This document shows, one piece after another, positions 1 to 5,724 of a DNA stretch of 6,302 bases. The notes under the pieces are model-generated. The model searched no databases and had not been told where the DNA came from. It saw only the letters and a list, made by a program, of their open reading frames with translations. This DNA comes from Crocinitomicaceae bacterium (GTDB lineage: Bacteria > Bacteroidota > Bacteroidia > Flavobacteriales_D > Crocinitomicaceae). The position numbers and the translations under genes are program-made. Location: NCBI GenBank assembly GCA_030830385.1, contig JAURNA010000308.1, forward strand, positions 1-6,302, read 5' to 3'. Every line of letters begins with the position of its first letter. Positions within the stretch are counted from its first letter, which is position 1.

Positions 1-605
1 GCGGATACAAGTGCACGGGCGTGTCCCATGCTGAGTGTCTGATCTTTCAATCCAGCCTGAATTTCCGCAGGAAGTTTTAGCAAACGGATGTGATTCGTAA
101 TGTTCGAACGACTTTTGGATATTTTCTGGCTGAGCTGATCTTGTGTAAGGTTGCACTCTTCAATCAGTCGCTGATAGGAGAGAGCTACTTCAATTGGATT
201 GAGATCTTCACGCTGAATGTTTTCCACCAACGCCATTTCGAGCATGGCCTGATCGTTCGCGATTCGAACGTACGCAGGAACTTCAGTGAGCCCGGAAATC
301 TGTGCCGCACGGAATCTTCGCTCACCGGAAATCAATTGGTATTTATCCCTGCCGAGCTTACGAACGGTCAAGGGTTGAATGATTCCATGGACAGCGATCG
401 ATTCGCTCAGTTGTTCCAATGCTTCTCGCTCAAAGTTGGAACGCGGATTGAAGGGGTTCGCTTCGATGGAACCCACAGGCAACGTAGAAATCGACCCTGC
501 AATTCCTACTCCGCTTGTTCTTGAGGTAATGTCTGTTTCGGAGTTTTCAAGCAATGCTCCAAGTCCTTTCCCCAACGCTGATCGTTTCTTCGTATTAGAG
601 CTCAT
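1..605 (-). CDS. parB: ParB chromosome-partitioning protein, C-terminus cut off by window edge
   Basis: This is the N-terminal 201 residues of ParB, which binds parS sites near the origin, spreads as a CTP-dependent clamp and stimulates ParA. Reading the minus strand from the ATG at 605 gives MSSNTKKRSALGKGLGALL. Residues 11-19 match the conserved ParA-stimulating N-terminal motif. Residues 94-100 (GERRFRA) are the CTP-binding box, and residues 128-141 (ENIQREDLNPIEVA) are the second highly conserved ParB block. A helix-turn-helix region follows at about 153-179 (LTQDQLSQ, then SKSRSNITNHIRLLKLP). The frame is open to position 1, so the rest of the DNA-binding region and the dimerisation domain lie outside the window. 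The start codon overlaps the end of parA by 11 bp, which suggests one transcript and translational coupling. The ATG fits the usual ParB N-terminus, and no other start suits better. Identification is secure from motifs and from the parA neighbour. Confidence 0.97.
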   Translation of the reverse strand, partial: MSSNTKKRSALGKGLGALLENSETDITSRTSGVGIAGSISTLPVGSIEANPFNPRSNFEREALEQLSESIAVHGIIQPLTVRKLGRDKYQLISGERRFRAAQISGLTEVPAYVRIANDQAMLEMALVENIQREDLNPIEVALSYQRLIEECNLTQDQLSQKISKSRSNITNHIRLLKLPAEIQAGLKDQTLSMGHARALVS

Positions 606-1407
606 TTCCCAGTTTTATTTCCTTGTCTTCGTTCGCAATTTTCGTCAAATCATTTTTCTGCAGTATTTCCCGTGCGAAATTGAGGTAATTCACAGCACCT
701 TTGCTGGACGCATCGTGCATGACGATCGTTTCTCCAAAGCTCGGTGCTTCACCCAATTTTGTGTTTCGGTGAATCACGGTGTCGAACACAATCTCCTGGA
801 AGTGCATCTTCACTTCTTCCACTACCTGATTGGCCAAACGAAGTCGCGTATCGTACATCGTTAGCAGGATTCCTTCAATTTCCAACTGTGGATTTAAACG
901 CCCTTGAACAATTTTAATGGTGTTCAATAATTTGCCGAGTCCTTCGAGGGCGAAGTACTCACACTGAACAGGAATCATGACAGAATCTGCTGCGGTTAGT
1001 GCATTCACGGTAATCAATCCAAGTGAAGGAGAACAATCGATGATGATGAAATCGTATTGGTCCCGAATTTTATCCAGGGCCAGTTTCAACATGTGCTCGC
1101 GGTTCGGAAGGTTGATCATCTCCAATTCGGCGCCTACTAAGTCAATGTGACTTGGAAGAATATCCAAATTCGGATTCTGCGTATTGATTAACAGTTCTGA
1201 TGGATCCGTATCGTTGATCAGACATTCGTATATGTTCCGTGAGTTTTTCGGGTCCAATCCAACACCGGAAGTTGCATTCGCCTGGGGGTCAGCATCTACA
1301 ATCAGTGTCCGATAATCCAGCACTCCGAGGCAACCACTGAGATTGATTGCGGTCGTTGTTTTTCCTACTCCTCCTTTCTGATTTGCAATTGCAATAATTT
1401 TTGCCAT
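595..1407 (-). CDS. parA: ParA (Soj-type) chromosome-partitioning ATPase
   Basis: This is a complete 270-residue ParA/Soj/MinD-superfamily ATPase. ATP-bound dimers of the family bind DNA non-specifically, and ParB stimulates hydrolysis, moving origins apart. The protein opens MAKIIAIANQ and then has the deviant Walker A motif KGGVGKTT at 11-18, with signature Lys11 and Lys16. The A' motif VDADPQANATSG (37-48) and Walker B region FIIIDCSPSLG (120-130, Asp124) follow. A late conserved stretch APSFGETIVMHDASSKGA (221-238) is typical of chromosomal Soj proteins. Length is usual for the short chromosomal class, which lacks the N-terminal DNA-binding extension of plasmid type Ia ParA. The ATG at 1407 places the P-loop at the normal distance from the N-terminus. 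The C-terminal codons overlap parB, which lies directly downstream. Its promoter is probably in 1408-1475. Confidence 0.98.
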   Translation of the reverse strand: MAKIIAIANQKGGVGKTTTAINLSGCLGVLDYRTLIVDADPQANATSGVGLDPKNSRNIYECLINDTDPSELLINTQNPNLDILPSHIDLVGAELEMINLPNREHMLKLALDKIRDQYDFIIIDCSPSLGLITVNALTAADSVMIPVQCEYFALEGLGKLLNTIKIVQGRLNPQLEIEGILLTMYDTRLRLANQVVEEVKMHFQEIVFDTVIHRNTKLGEAPSFGETIVMHDASSKGAVNYLNFAREILQKNDLTKIANEDKEIKLGNEL

Positions 1408-1440
1408 AAATGTATCAGCTTTTTCCTTTCAGCAGAACCG

Positions 1441-1473
1441 TAAAGATACAGTTTAGAATTCATCTAAAAGCAA
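1441..1473 (-). promoter_or_regulatory. Possible parA promoter
   Basis: Read on the minus strand, TATCTTTA (1448 to 1441) matches the Bacteroidota -7 consensus TAnnTTTG at all but the last base. A TTG triplet (1473 to 1471) lies 22 nt upstream, roughly where the -33 element is expected. The implied 5' untranslated region is about 28 nt. An AAGGAAA run precedes the parA ATG by about 15-20 nt, too far for a good Shine-Dalgarno site, which is common in this phylum. This is a pattern match only; a one-base mismatch in AT-rich DNA is weak evidence. Confidence 0.3.
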
Positions 1474-1486
1474 GGAACACTCCTTG
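1471..1486. repeat. Perfect 6-bp inverted repeat upstream of parA
   Basis: CAAGGA-ACAC-TCCTTG is a perfect 6-bp inverted repeat with a 4-nt spacer, about 65-80 bp upstream of the parA start. It overlaps the TTG proposed as the parA -33 element, so it could be an operator for a dimeric regulator. It could also form a small hairpin, but no T-run follows on either strand, so a terminator is unlikely. It does not resemble parS (consensus TGTTTCACGTGAAACA). No regulator can be named from the sequence. Confidence 0.35.
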
Positions 1487-1736
1487 AGTTATCAACCTTT
1501 TTTGTGGAAGCTTAGTGCATAACTCGTTATATACTCGAAAGTTTGGATTCTTTGGAAAAAAGCGTTCGTTTATGATGTTGGATAACCTCATGGACATGGC
1601 CGGAGCGAAAACCAACAAACCCAATGACTTTCCCACTGGACCTGCCCGGTATTGGTTGGTCTTCCGATGTGAAAAAATCCGATACTTGTTCAATTGATAT
1701 TACCCGAATTCATGTTCGTTCGTCACAAAGACAACA
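1487..1736. other. Stretch without a convincing gene; broken reading frames on plus strand
   Basis: No complete gene is supported here. One plus frame is open from the ATG at 1572 (MMLDNLMDMAGAKTNKPNDF) to a TGA at 1695-1697. That is the same frame as the better open reading frame at 1737-2006, so the TGA interrupts what could have been a single frame. A second plus frame, from the ATG at 1624 (MTFPLDLPGIGWSSDVKKSD) to a TGA at 1738, has codon choice like the neighbouring genes (AAA, GAT, ATT, TCC). A run of six A at about 1672-1677 lies where these frames could exchange. The stretch may be decayed N-terminal coding sequence of the downstream frame, or simply non-coding DNA with chance open frames. 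Confidence 0.3.
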
Positions 1737-2006
1737 TTGAGGTTTACAGCGCTGTACAACGGTTGCACGGGTCAAATACGAGAAGAACAGGTCAACGGCA
1801 GCGTTTCGTCCTTGTCCTTGAAGCGCATTCCGAACCTGGATCCGGGGTATTACATGCCATTTCACCTCACATCGGATACTGCAAATGCCTTTAACGCATT
1901 ACTGAAAGCTGCCACGCCAACTGATTTTCCCGTTTTTATACAAAACGACGAGGCGAAATTTGAATACGAAATAATCTACAGGTCGTCAAAGGAAACTCCC
2001 GAGTAA
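1737..2006 (+). CDS. Hypothetical protein, possibly the 3' part of a broken gene
   Basis: This 89-codon frame from a TTG at 1737 to TAA at 2006 is not recognised as any family. Its composition is protein-like: it begins LRFTALYNGCTGQ, contains PNLDPGYYMPFHL and ANAFNALLKAATPTDFPVF, and ends in a charged tail (FEYEIIYRSSKETPE). It has no obvious membrane segment or signal peptide. There is no in-frame ATG between 1698 and 1737 and no ribosome-binding site before the TTG, so the true start may lie upstream across the TGA at 1695 or across a frameshift. Its end overlaps the end of the convergent PUR-family gene by 31 bp. It may be a real small gene, the surviving C-terminal half of a pseudogene, or spurious. 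Confidence 0.33.
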   Translation: MRFTALYNGCTGQIREEQVNGSVSSLSLKRIPNLDPGYYMPFHLTSDTANAFNALLKAATPTDFPVFIQNDEAKFEYEIIYRSSKETPE

Positions 2007-2308
2007 TTGTTTACGGAAGATTTGTCCTGAGCGGAATAGGTGTCGTCGGATGAACGGAGATCGGCGATTTTGTTCAGTGCGTCAGCAAGTCCTTCCTGAA
2101 ATTTATCGAAATCTTCTTTATAGAGGAATAACTTGTGCTTTTGATAAGCATCACGACCGTCAATATAGGTCTTTTTGCTTTCGGTTACAGTAAGATAGAG
2201 GTCGTTGCCTTTGGTAGCTTTTACGTCAAAGAAGTATGTTCTTTTTCCTGCCCGAACTATTTTAGAGTACACTTCACCATTCTTATCATTCTCCATAAAC
2301 TGACTCAT
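1976..2308 (-). CDS. PUR-family (DUF3276-type) DNA/RNA-binding protein
   Basis: This is a complete 110-residue protein with the single PUR-alpha-like domain found widely in Bacteroidota and annotated as DUF3276 or PUR family. Relatives bind single-stranded DNA or RNA in vitro; the cellular role is not established. Recognisable family blocks are GEVYSKIVRAGKRTYFFDVK (11-30), YLTVTESKK (38-46) and KHKLFLYKEDFDKF (57-70). The domain occupies about residues 10-82. The last 25 or so residues are Ser/Asp/Asn-rich and probably disordered. The ATG at 2308 is chosen because AGGAG (2316-2312) sits just upstream; a second Met at residue 5 is the alternative start. The gene lies on the same strand as, and downstream of, the ABC exporter, separated by a decayed gene. 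Its stop overlaps a doubtful convergent frame. Confidence 0.92.
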   Translation of the reverse strand: MSQFMENDKNGEVYSKIVRAGKRTYFFDVKATKGNDLYLTVTESKKTYIDGRDAYQKHKLFLYKEDFDKFQEGLADALNKIADLRSSDDTYSAQDKSSVNNYSGVSFDDL

Positions 2309-2401
2309 TTGCTCCTGAACAAATATGGCATTTTTTTTTGAGACATGGTAGTTAACCTATGGTTAGGTTTGAATCGATGCAAAAAGATTTTTTGCTACTG
2401 A
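2309..2401. other. Upstream region of the PUR gene
   Basis: This AT-rich spacer lies between the kelch-like remnant and the PUR gene. It holds a run of nine T (2331-2339; A on the PUR coding strand) and a small imperfect palindrome TAACC-TAT-GGTTA (2353-2365). CATATTTG (2327 to 2320 on the minus strand) is one base off the -7 consensus, but its transcription start would fall in the ribosome-binding site. No confident promoter or terminator can be called. Confidence 0.3.
2312..2316 (-). promoter_or_regulatory. Ribosome-binding site supporting the PUR-gene start
   Basis: AGGAG on the minus strand ends 3 nt before the ATG at 2308. It is the clearest Shine-Dalgarno-like site in the window. The spacing is short, but it is much better placed for this ATG than for the in-frame ATG four codons later, so it favours the 110-residue form. 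Confidence 0.5.
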
Positions 2402-2735
2402 TCAGTGTTTTACGAAGCTACGGTATTTGTATGGCTCGCTGAATTGAGGTTGTAGGGTGAAGGTTTCCGGTGGTAGATTTTCACAGAAATTGTTGTGGTT
2501 TCTATGGTTGCTGTCCATGAGTCGGAGTGGGGTCATAGCCCCAAGATCGCCCAGAAATTCACTGTCGTTGTGTCCGCCCTACACATACCCCATTCCATTT
2601 TTGGAAAACCCAGTTGCGTATTGTCAGTGTTCGGCAGAATCCAAATTTGAGATAGTGAACCAGCTTCCCTCGGATGTGTAGCGTAAAAATCAGAGAGGAG
2701 GTGAAGATCAGGGCAAAAAGAAGGTGCGTTTTCAT
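2402..2735 (-). pseudogene. Decayed kelch-repeat protein with T9SS-type sorting tail
   Basis: A remnant of a secreted protein is spread over all three minus-strand frames. The ATG at 2735 opens MKTHLLFALIFTSSLIF, a typical signal peptide. A second frame then reads SWFTISNLDSAEH (from 2665), a TGA (2626-2624), QYATGFSKNGMGYV, a TAG (2581-2579) and GGHNDSEFLGDL. This matches the kelch pattern of Bacteroidota proteins (W..I...., YATGFS..GKGYVGGG, L.DLW.YDP). The third frame supplies the next expected element, SDSWTATIE (around 2524-2498), so small deletions have occurred near 2543-2525. Further on, SVKIY, TTGNL and FTLQPQFSEPYK appear in different frames. They resemble the start of a T9SS type A C-terminal sorting domain (VYPNPTTGNFTLQ). 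The intact family members are several hundred residues long, so most of the gene is gone. Family and secretion route are inferred from memory of motifs; decay into three frames is seen directly. Confidence 0.6.
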
Positions 2736-2776
2736 GTTTGTTCTTCACAGGAACAGAAACAGAGGCAATTCATTCT

Positions 2777-4537
2777 CTATTCGAAATCCAGACTTTCTTC
2801 GGTGAGTTGTTTGGTATACAATTCTGCGTAATGCCCGTTGAGTTCCATCAGTTGTTCATGCGTTCCTTCTTCGGTTTTCTGGCCTTCGTTGATGGAGATG
2901 ATTCGGTCTGCGTGGCGTATGGTTGAAATTCGATGCGATACCACTACGGAAGATGTATAATTCGCAGATTGCAGATTCCGAATAATGATTTCTTCGGTTT
3001 CTGTGTCTACCGCTGAAAGGCAATCGTCCAGAACCAGTAATTTGGGCTGCCGAATAAGGGCTCTCGCAATACTGATTCGTTGTTTCTGTCCACCGCTGAG
3101 ATTGACCCCACGCTCGCCGAGAATGGTGTCGAAACCGTCTTTGAAATCGATGATGTTGTGATAAACATGCGACATTTTCACGGCGTTTTCCAGTTTTTCT
3201 TGGGTAACTTCCTGAGTGGAACCGAACGCCAGGTTGTTTCGAATGGTATCGGAAAACAGGAAAACATCCTGAGGAACAATGCCTGTTTGATCACGGAAGG
3301 CTTCCAGGTTGATTTCTTTCAGTGGTTTGCCATCAATCAGAATTTCGCCTTCGTCCGGATCAATTTGTCGCATCAATAGGTTGAGAACGGTACTTTTCCC
3401 GCTACCTGTACGACCTACAATGCCGAGCGTTTCTCCCGGTTTGATTGTGAAACTCAGGTTCTTGATGGCGGTTAACCCGGAATTTCGATAGGTGTAAGAA
3501 ACGTTTCGAAATTCAATGTTTCCCTGAAAATCAAATTTCTCCGAAGATGTGTTCACGATTTCTGGATTTTCATTCAGGAATTCATTGATTCGTGCCTGAC
3601 TGGCCGCTGCCCGTTGAATAATGGAAGTTACCCAACCAACCGAAGCAAATGGCCAGGTAAGCATATTCACACAAATAATGAACATCACGATGTGCTCAAA
3701 TTTAAATTGCTCCGTACCTTCGTGAACCAGAATCCCGCCTACATAAATCGATAGCAGCGTACTGAGACCAATCAGGATGAAAATGGTGGGTATGAATAGC
3801 GAATTTACCAATACAAGACGCATACTTCTCCGCTTGTATTCCTCTGCCGAATCATCAAATTTTCCCTTTACTTCATCATCCCTTGAATATGCCTTGATCA
3901 CCCGAATCCCGGAAAAGTATTCCTGCGCAAGTGTCGACATGTAGGATTGCTCTTCCTGTACTTTTCGGCTCAGCTGATTCATTTTGCTTGAACCTTTGTA
4001 AATCAGAAAGGACATGATCGGAAGAGGAATGAGAACGATGACCGTAAGCACACCGTTGATGTTCGCCATTACAGAAATCAGGATGATGGAAAGGAAGAAC
4101 AAGTTGATGGTATACATCAATCCCGGGCCAAGATAACTGCGCACATGGGTCACATCTTCCGCGATACGGTTCATCAAATCGCCTGTGGCATTCTTCTTGA
4201 AAAAAGTATATCCAAGCCGCTGATATTGATTGTAGACTTCGTTCTTCAGATCGTATTCAATGTGTCGCGACATGATGATTATGGTCTGCCGGGTGAGAAA
4301 CAAAAAGAATCCCGCAATGGCAGCGAGTACAATGTAGTAAAGCCCCAGTTTTAGAGCATACCCTGTCACATTTTCCAACTCTTGAGAAGAGAGATTATCA
4401 AGGGATCCAAACTTCTGAGTAAAAAACAACGGTTTAGAAACCTGAAAGATATTCGTAGCAATAATGAAGAGGATGCCGAGCAACAGGCGCCACTTGTACT
4501 TGATGAAATATTTGTTCAGGTAAGCAAGAGACTTCAT
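2777..4537 (-). CDS. ABC exporter half-transporter (fused membrane and ATPase domains)
   Basis: This complete 586-residue protein has type IV (B-family, MsbA/MdlA-like) exporter architecture: an N-terminal six-helix membrane domain (about 1-320, with hydrophobic segments near 17-35, 62-82, 141-158, 163-181, 241-270 and 281-298) and a C-terminal ATPase. Nucleotide-binding motifs are Walker A GRTGSGKST (375-383), Q-loop VPQD (421-424), signature LSGGQ (480-484), Walker B LLVLDD (500-505), D-loop SAVD (508-511) and H-loop His535. The residue after the Walker B Asp is Asp505, not the usual catalytic Glu, a change seen in one half of heterodimeric exporters such as MdlA/MdlB-type pairs. No partner gene is adjacent. 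The substrate (lipid, drug or peptide) cannot be told from the sequence. The ATG at 4537 is the only sensible start. A perfect TAnnTTTG lies 46-53 bp upstream. Confidence 0.95.
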   Translation of the reverse strand: MKSLAYLNKYFIKYKWRLLLGILFIIATNIFQVSKPLFFTQKFGSLDNLSSQELENVTGYALKLGLYYIVLAAIAGFFLFLTRQTIIIMSRHIEYDLKNEVYNQYQRLGYTFFKKNATGDLMNRIAEDVTHVRSYLGPGLMYTINLFFLSIILISVMANINGVLTVIVLIPLPIMSFLIYKGSSKMNQLSRKVQEEQSYMSTLAQEYFSGIRVIKAYSRDDEVKGKFDDSAEEYKRRSMRLVLVNSLFIPTIFILIGLSTLLSIYVGGILVHEGTEQFKFEHIVMFIICVNMLTWPFASVGWVTSIIQRAAASQARINEFLNENPEIVNTSSEKFDFQGNIEFRNVSYTYRNSGLTAIKNLSFTIKPGETLGIVGRTGSGKSTVLNLLMRQIDPDEGEILIDGKPLKEINLEAFRDQTGIVPQDVFLFSDTIRNNLAFGSTQEVTQEKLENAVKMSHVYHNIIDFKDGFDTILGERGVNLSGGQKQRISIARALIRQPKLLVLDDCLSAVDTETEEIIIRNLQSANYTSSVVVSHRISTIRHADRIISINEGQKTEEGTHEQLMELNGHYAELYTKQLTEESLDFE

Positions 4538-4550
4538 GCGAATAATTTCC

Positions 4551-4558
4551 TATTTTTG
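4551..4558 (+). promoter_or_regulatory. Possible -7 promoter element for the dehydrogenase-nusB unit
   Basis: TATTTTTG is a perfect match to the Bacteroidota -7 consensus TAnnTTTG on the plus strand. It would start transcription near 4565, giving a leader of about 55 nt before the ATG at 4621. No TTG -33 element is evident about 20 nt upstream, where the DNA is already the first codons of the ABC exporter. Confidence 0.35.
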
Positions 4559-4582
4559 CCAGGCTCTTATCGCATGACGTTG

Positions 4583-4590
4583 CAAAAGTA
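4583..4590 (-). promoter_or_regulatory. Possible -7 promoter element for the ABC exporter
   Basis: Read on the minus strand, TACTTTTG is a perfect match to TAnnTTTG. Transcription would begin near 4576, with a leader of about 39 nt before the exporter ATG at 4537. The upstream -33 TTG is not evident; the corresponding DNA is AT-rich. Confidence 0.4.
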
Positions 4591-4620
4591 AATATTACAC
4601 TTTAATACTTGAGCATTCCT

Positions 4621-5718
4621 ATGATTGAAGTCAAAAAAATTGAGGAAACAAATCTTGCTGATAATCCTGTGATTGCTCAGATGAGCAATTACGACCACGA
4701 GCAATTGTTGTTTTGCAATGATAACGCAACGGGGTTAAAGGCAATTATTGCTGTTCACAACACAGTCCTTGGACCAGCACTCGGAGGGACAAGAATGTGG
4801 TCGTACAGCAACGAGATGGAAGCACTCAACGACGTGCTGAGATTGTCTCGCGGAATGACCTACAAAAACGCCATTTCCGGGCTGAATTTAGGCGGTGGTA
4901 AAGCGGTTATCATGGGCGATGCAAAAACCATGAAATCCGAAGCATTTTTCCGTCGCTTTGGAAAATTTGTCAACAGCCTTGCAGGAAAATACATCACCGC
5001 AGAAGATGTGGGAATCTCTCCTTCGGATATGTTATGGGTAAGCATGGAAACCGCCCACGTAGTCGGATTGCCGGGAAAAAGTGGAGATCCTTCGCCGATT
5101 ACTGCCCATGGAACCTATGTCGGGATGAAGGCTTGCGCCAACGTTCAGTTTGGTTCCGATTCACTTTCCGGGAAAAAGATCGCTGTTCAGGGAGTAGGAC
5201 ATGTTGGAGAATACCTTGTTGAATACCTGAGCAAAGAGAACGCAGACATTTACATTTCTGATATTGATCAGGATTCCCTGAAGCGCGTTTCGGAAAAATA
5301 CGGTGCTACGGTTGTAGGACCCGATGAAATCTACGACATTGATATGGATATTTACGCTCCATGCGCGTTGGGCGCTACGGTAAACGACGATACGCTTTCC
5401 AGATTGAAGTGCTCGATCATAGCCGGTGCTGCGAACAATCAATTGAAGATAGAGAAGGTGCACGGTCAGGCCGTAATGGACAAAGGAATGATCTACGCCC
5501 CCGATTATGCAATCAATGCCGGAGGAGTAATCAGCTGCTATGCAGAAGTGAAAAATCTCTCTTCAGACTGGGCAATGGCGAAAGCCGATGATATCTACGC
5601 AACGATCAAAAATATCGTTGAGCGATCACGAACAGAAAACGTTCCGACGTATGCCATCGCAAACAAAATGGCAGAAGAGAGAGTAGAAGCGATTGGAAAA
5701 GTAAAACTACCGTTGTAA
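4621..5718 (+). CDS. Leucine/branched-chain amino-acid dehydrogenase (Glu/Leu/Phe/Val dehydrogenase family)
   Basis: This NAD-dependent cytoplasmic enzyme reversibly deaminates an amino acid, most likely leucine, valine or isoleucine, to the 2-oxo acid and ammonia. Numbering from the ATG at 4621 (365 residues), the family blocks are GLKAIIAVHNTVLGPALGGTRMW (38-60), TYK with Lys82 and GGGKAV with Lys94. The 12-residue spacing of these lysines equals that of the substrate-binding and catalytic lysines of leucine dehydrogenase. AEDVG (127-131) carries the conserved Asp129. GVGHVG (191-196) is the Rossmann loop, with Asp214 at the end of the second strand, which favours NAD over NADP. CALGA, AGAANNQL and YAPDYAINAGG complete the signature. 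A TTG at 4609 would add four residues. ATG is preferred although no Shine-Dalgarno site precedes either start. Exact substrate is uncertain; phenylalanine or valine enzymes share these motifs. nusB follows after 6 bp. Confidence 0.93.
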   Translation: MIEVKKIEETNLADNPVIAQMSNYDHEQLLFCNDNATGLKAIIAVHNTVLGPALGGTRMWSYSNEMEALNDVLRLSRGMTYKNAISGLNLGGGKAVIMGDAKTMKSEAFFRRFGKFVNSLAGKYITAEDVGISPSDMLWVSMETAHVVGLPGKSGDPSPITAHGTYVGMKACANVQFGSDSLSGKKIAVQGVGHVGEYLVEYLSKENADIYISDIDQDSLKRVSEKYGATVVGPDEIYDIDMDIYAPCALGATVNDDTLSRLKCSIIAGAANNQLKIEKVHGQAVMDKGMIYAPDYAINAGGVISCYAEVKNLSSDWAMAKADDIYATIKNIVERSRTENVPTYAIANKMAEERVEAIGKVKLPL

Positions 5719-5724
5719 GAACGC

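Noticed and set aside
1..605. Plus-strand frames at 90-524 and 379-864
   Set aside because: They lie antisense to parB and parA, whose motifs are unmistakable in the minus strand.
1460..1693. Minus-strand 77-codon open frame upstream of parA
   Set aside because: No ribosome-binding site and no recognisable motif. It overlaps the inverted repeat and the likely parA promoter, so it is probably a chance frame.
1515..2006. A single gene reading through the TGA at 1695 by selenocysteine or stop-codon recoding
   Set aside because: No selenocysteine-insertion hairpin or family match is visible, and the region around the TGA is also protein-like in another frame. Decay or an indel is simpler.
2320..2327. 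CATATTTG on the minus strand as the PUR-gene promoter
   Set aside because: It is one base off the consensus, and its predicted transcript start would fall inside the ribosome-binding site, leaving almost no leader.
2457..2748. Open frames on both strands (2457-2681 plus, 2533-2748 minus) as intact small genes
   Set aside because: The minus-strand frame is one of three frames that together spell a broken kelch-like protein. The plus-strand frame is its antisense shadow with no independent support.
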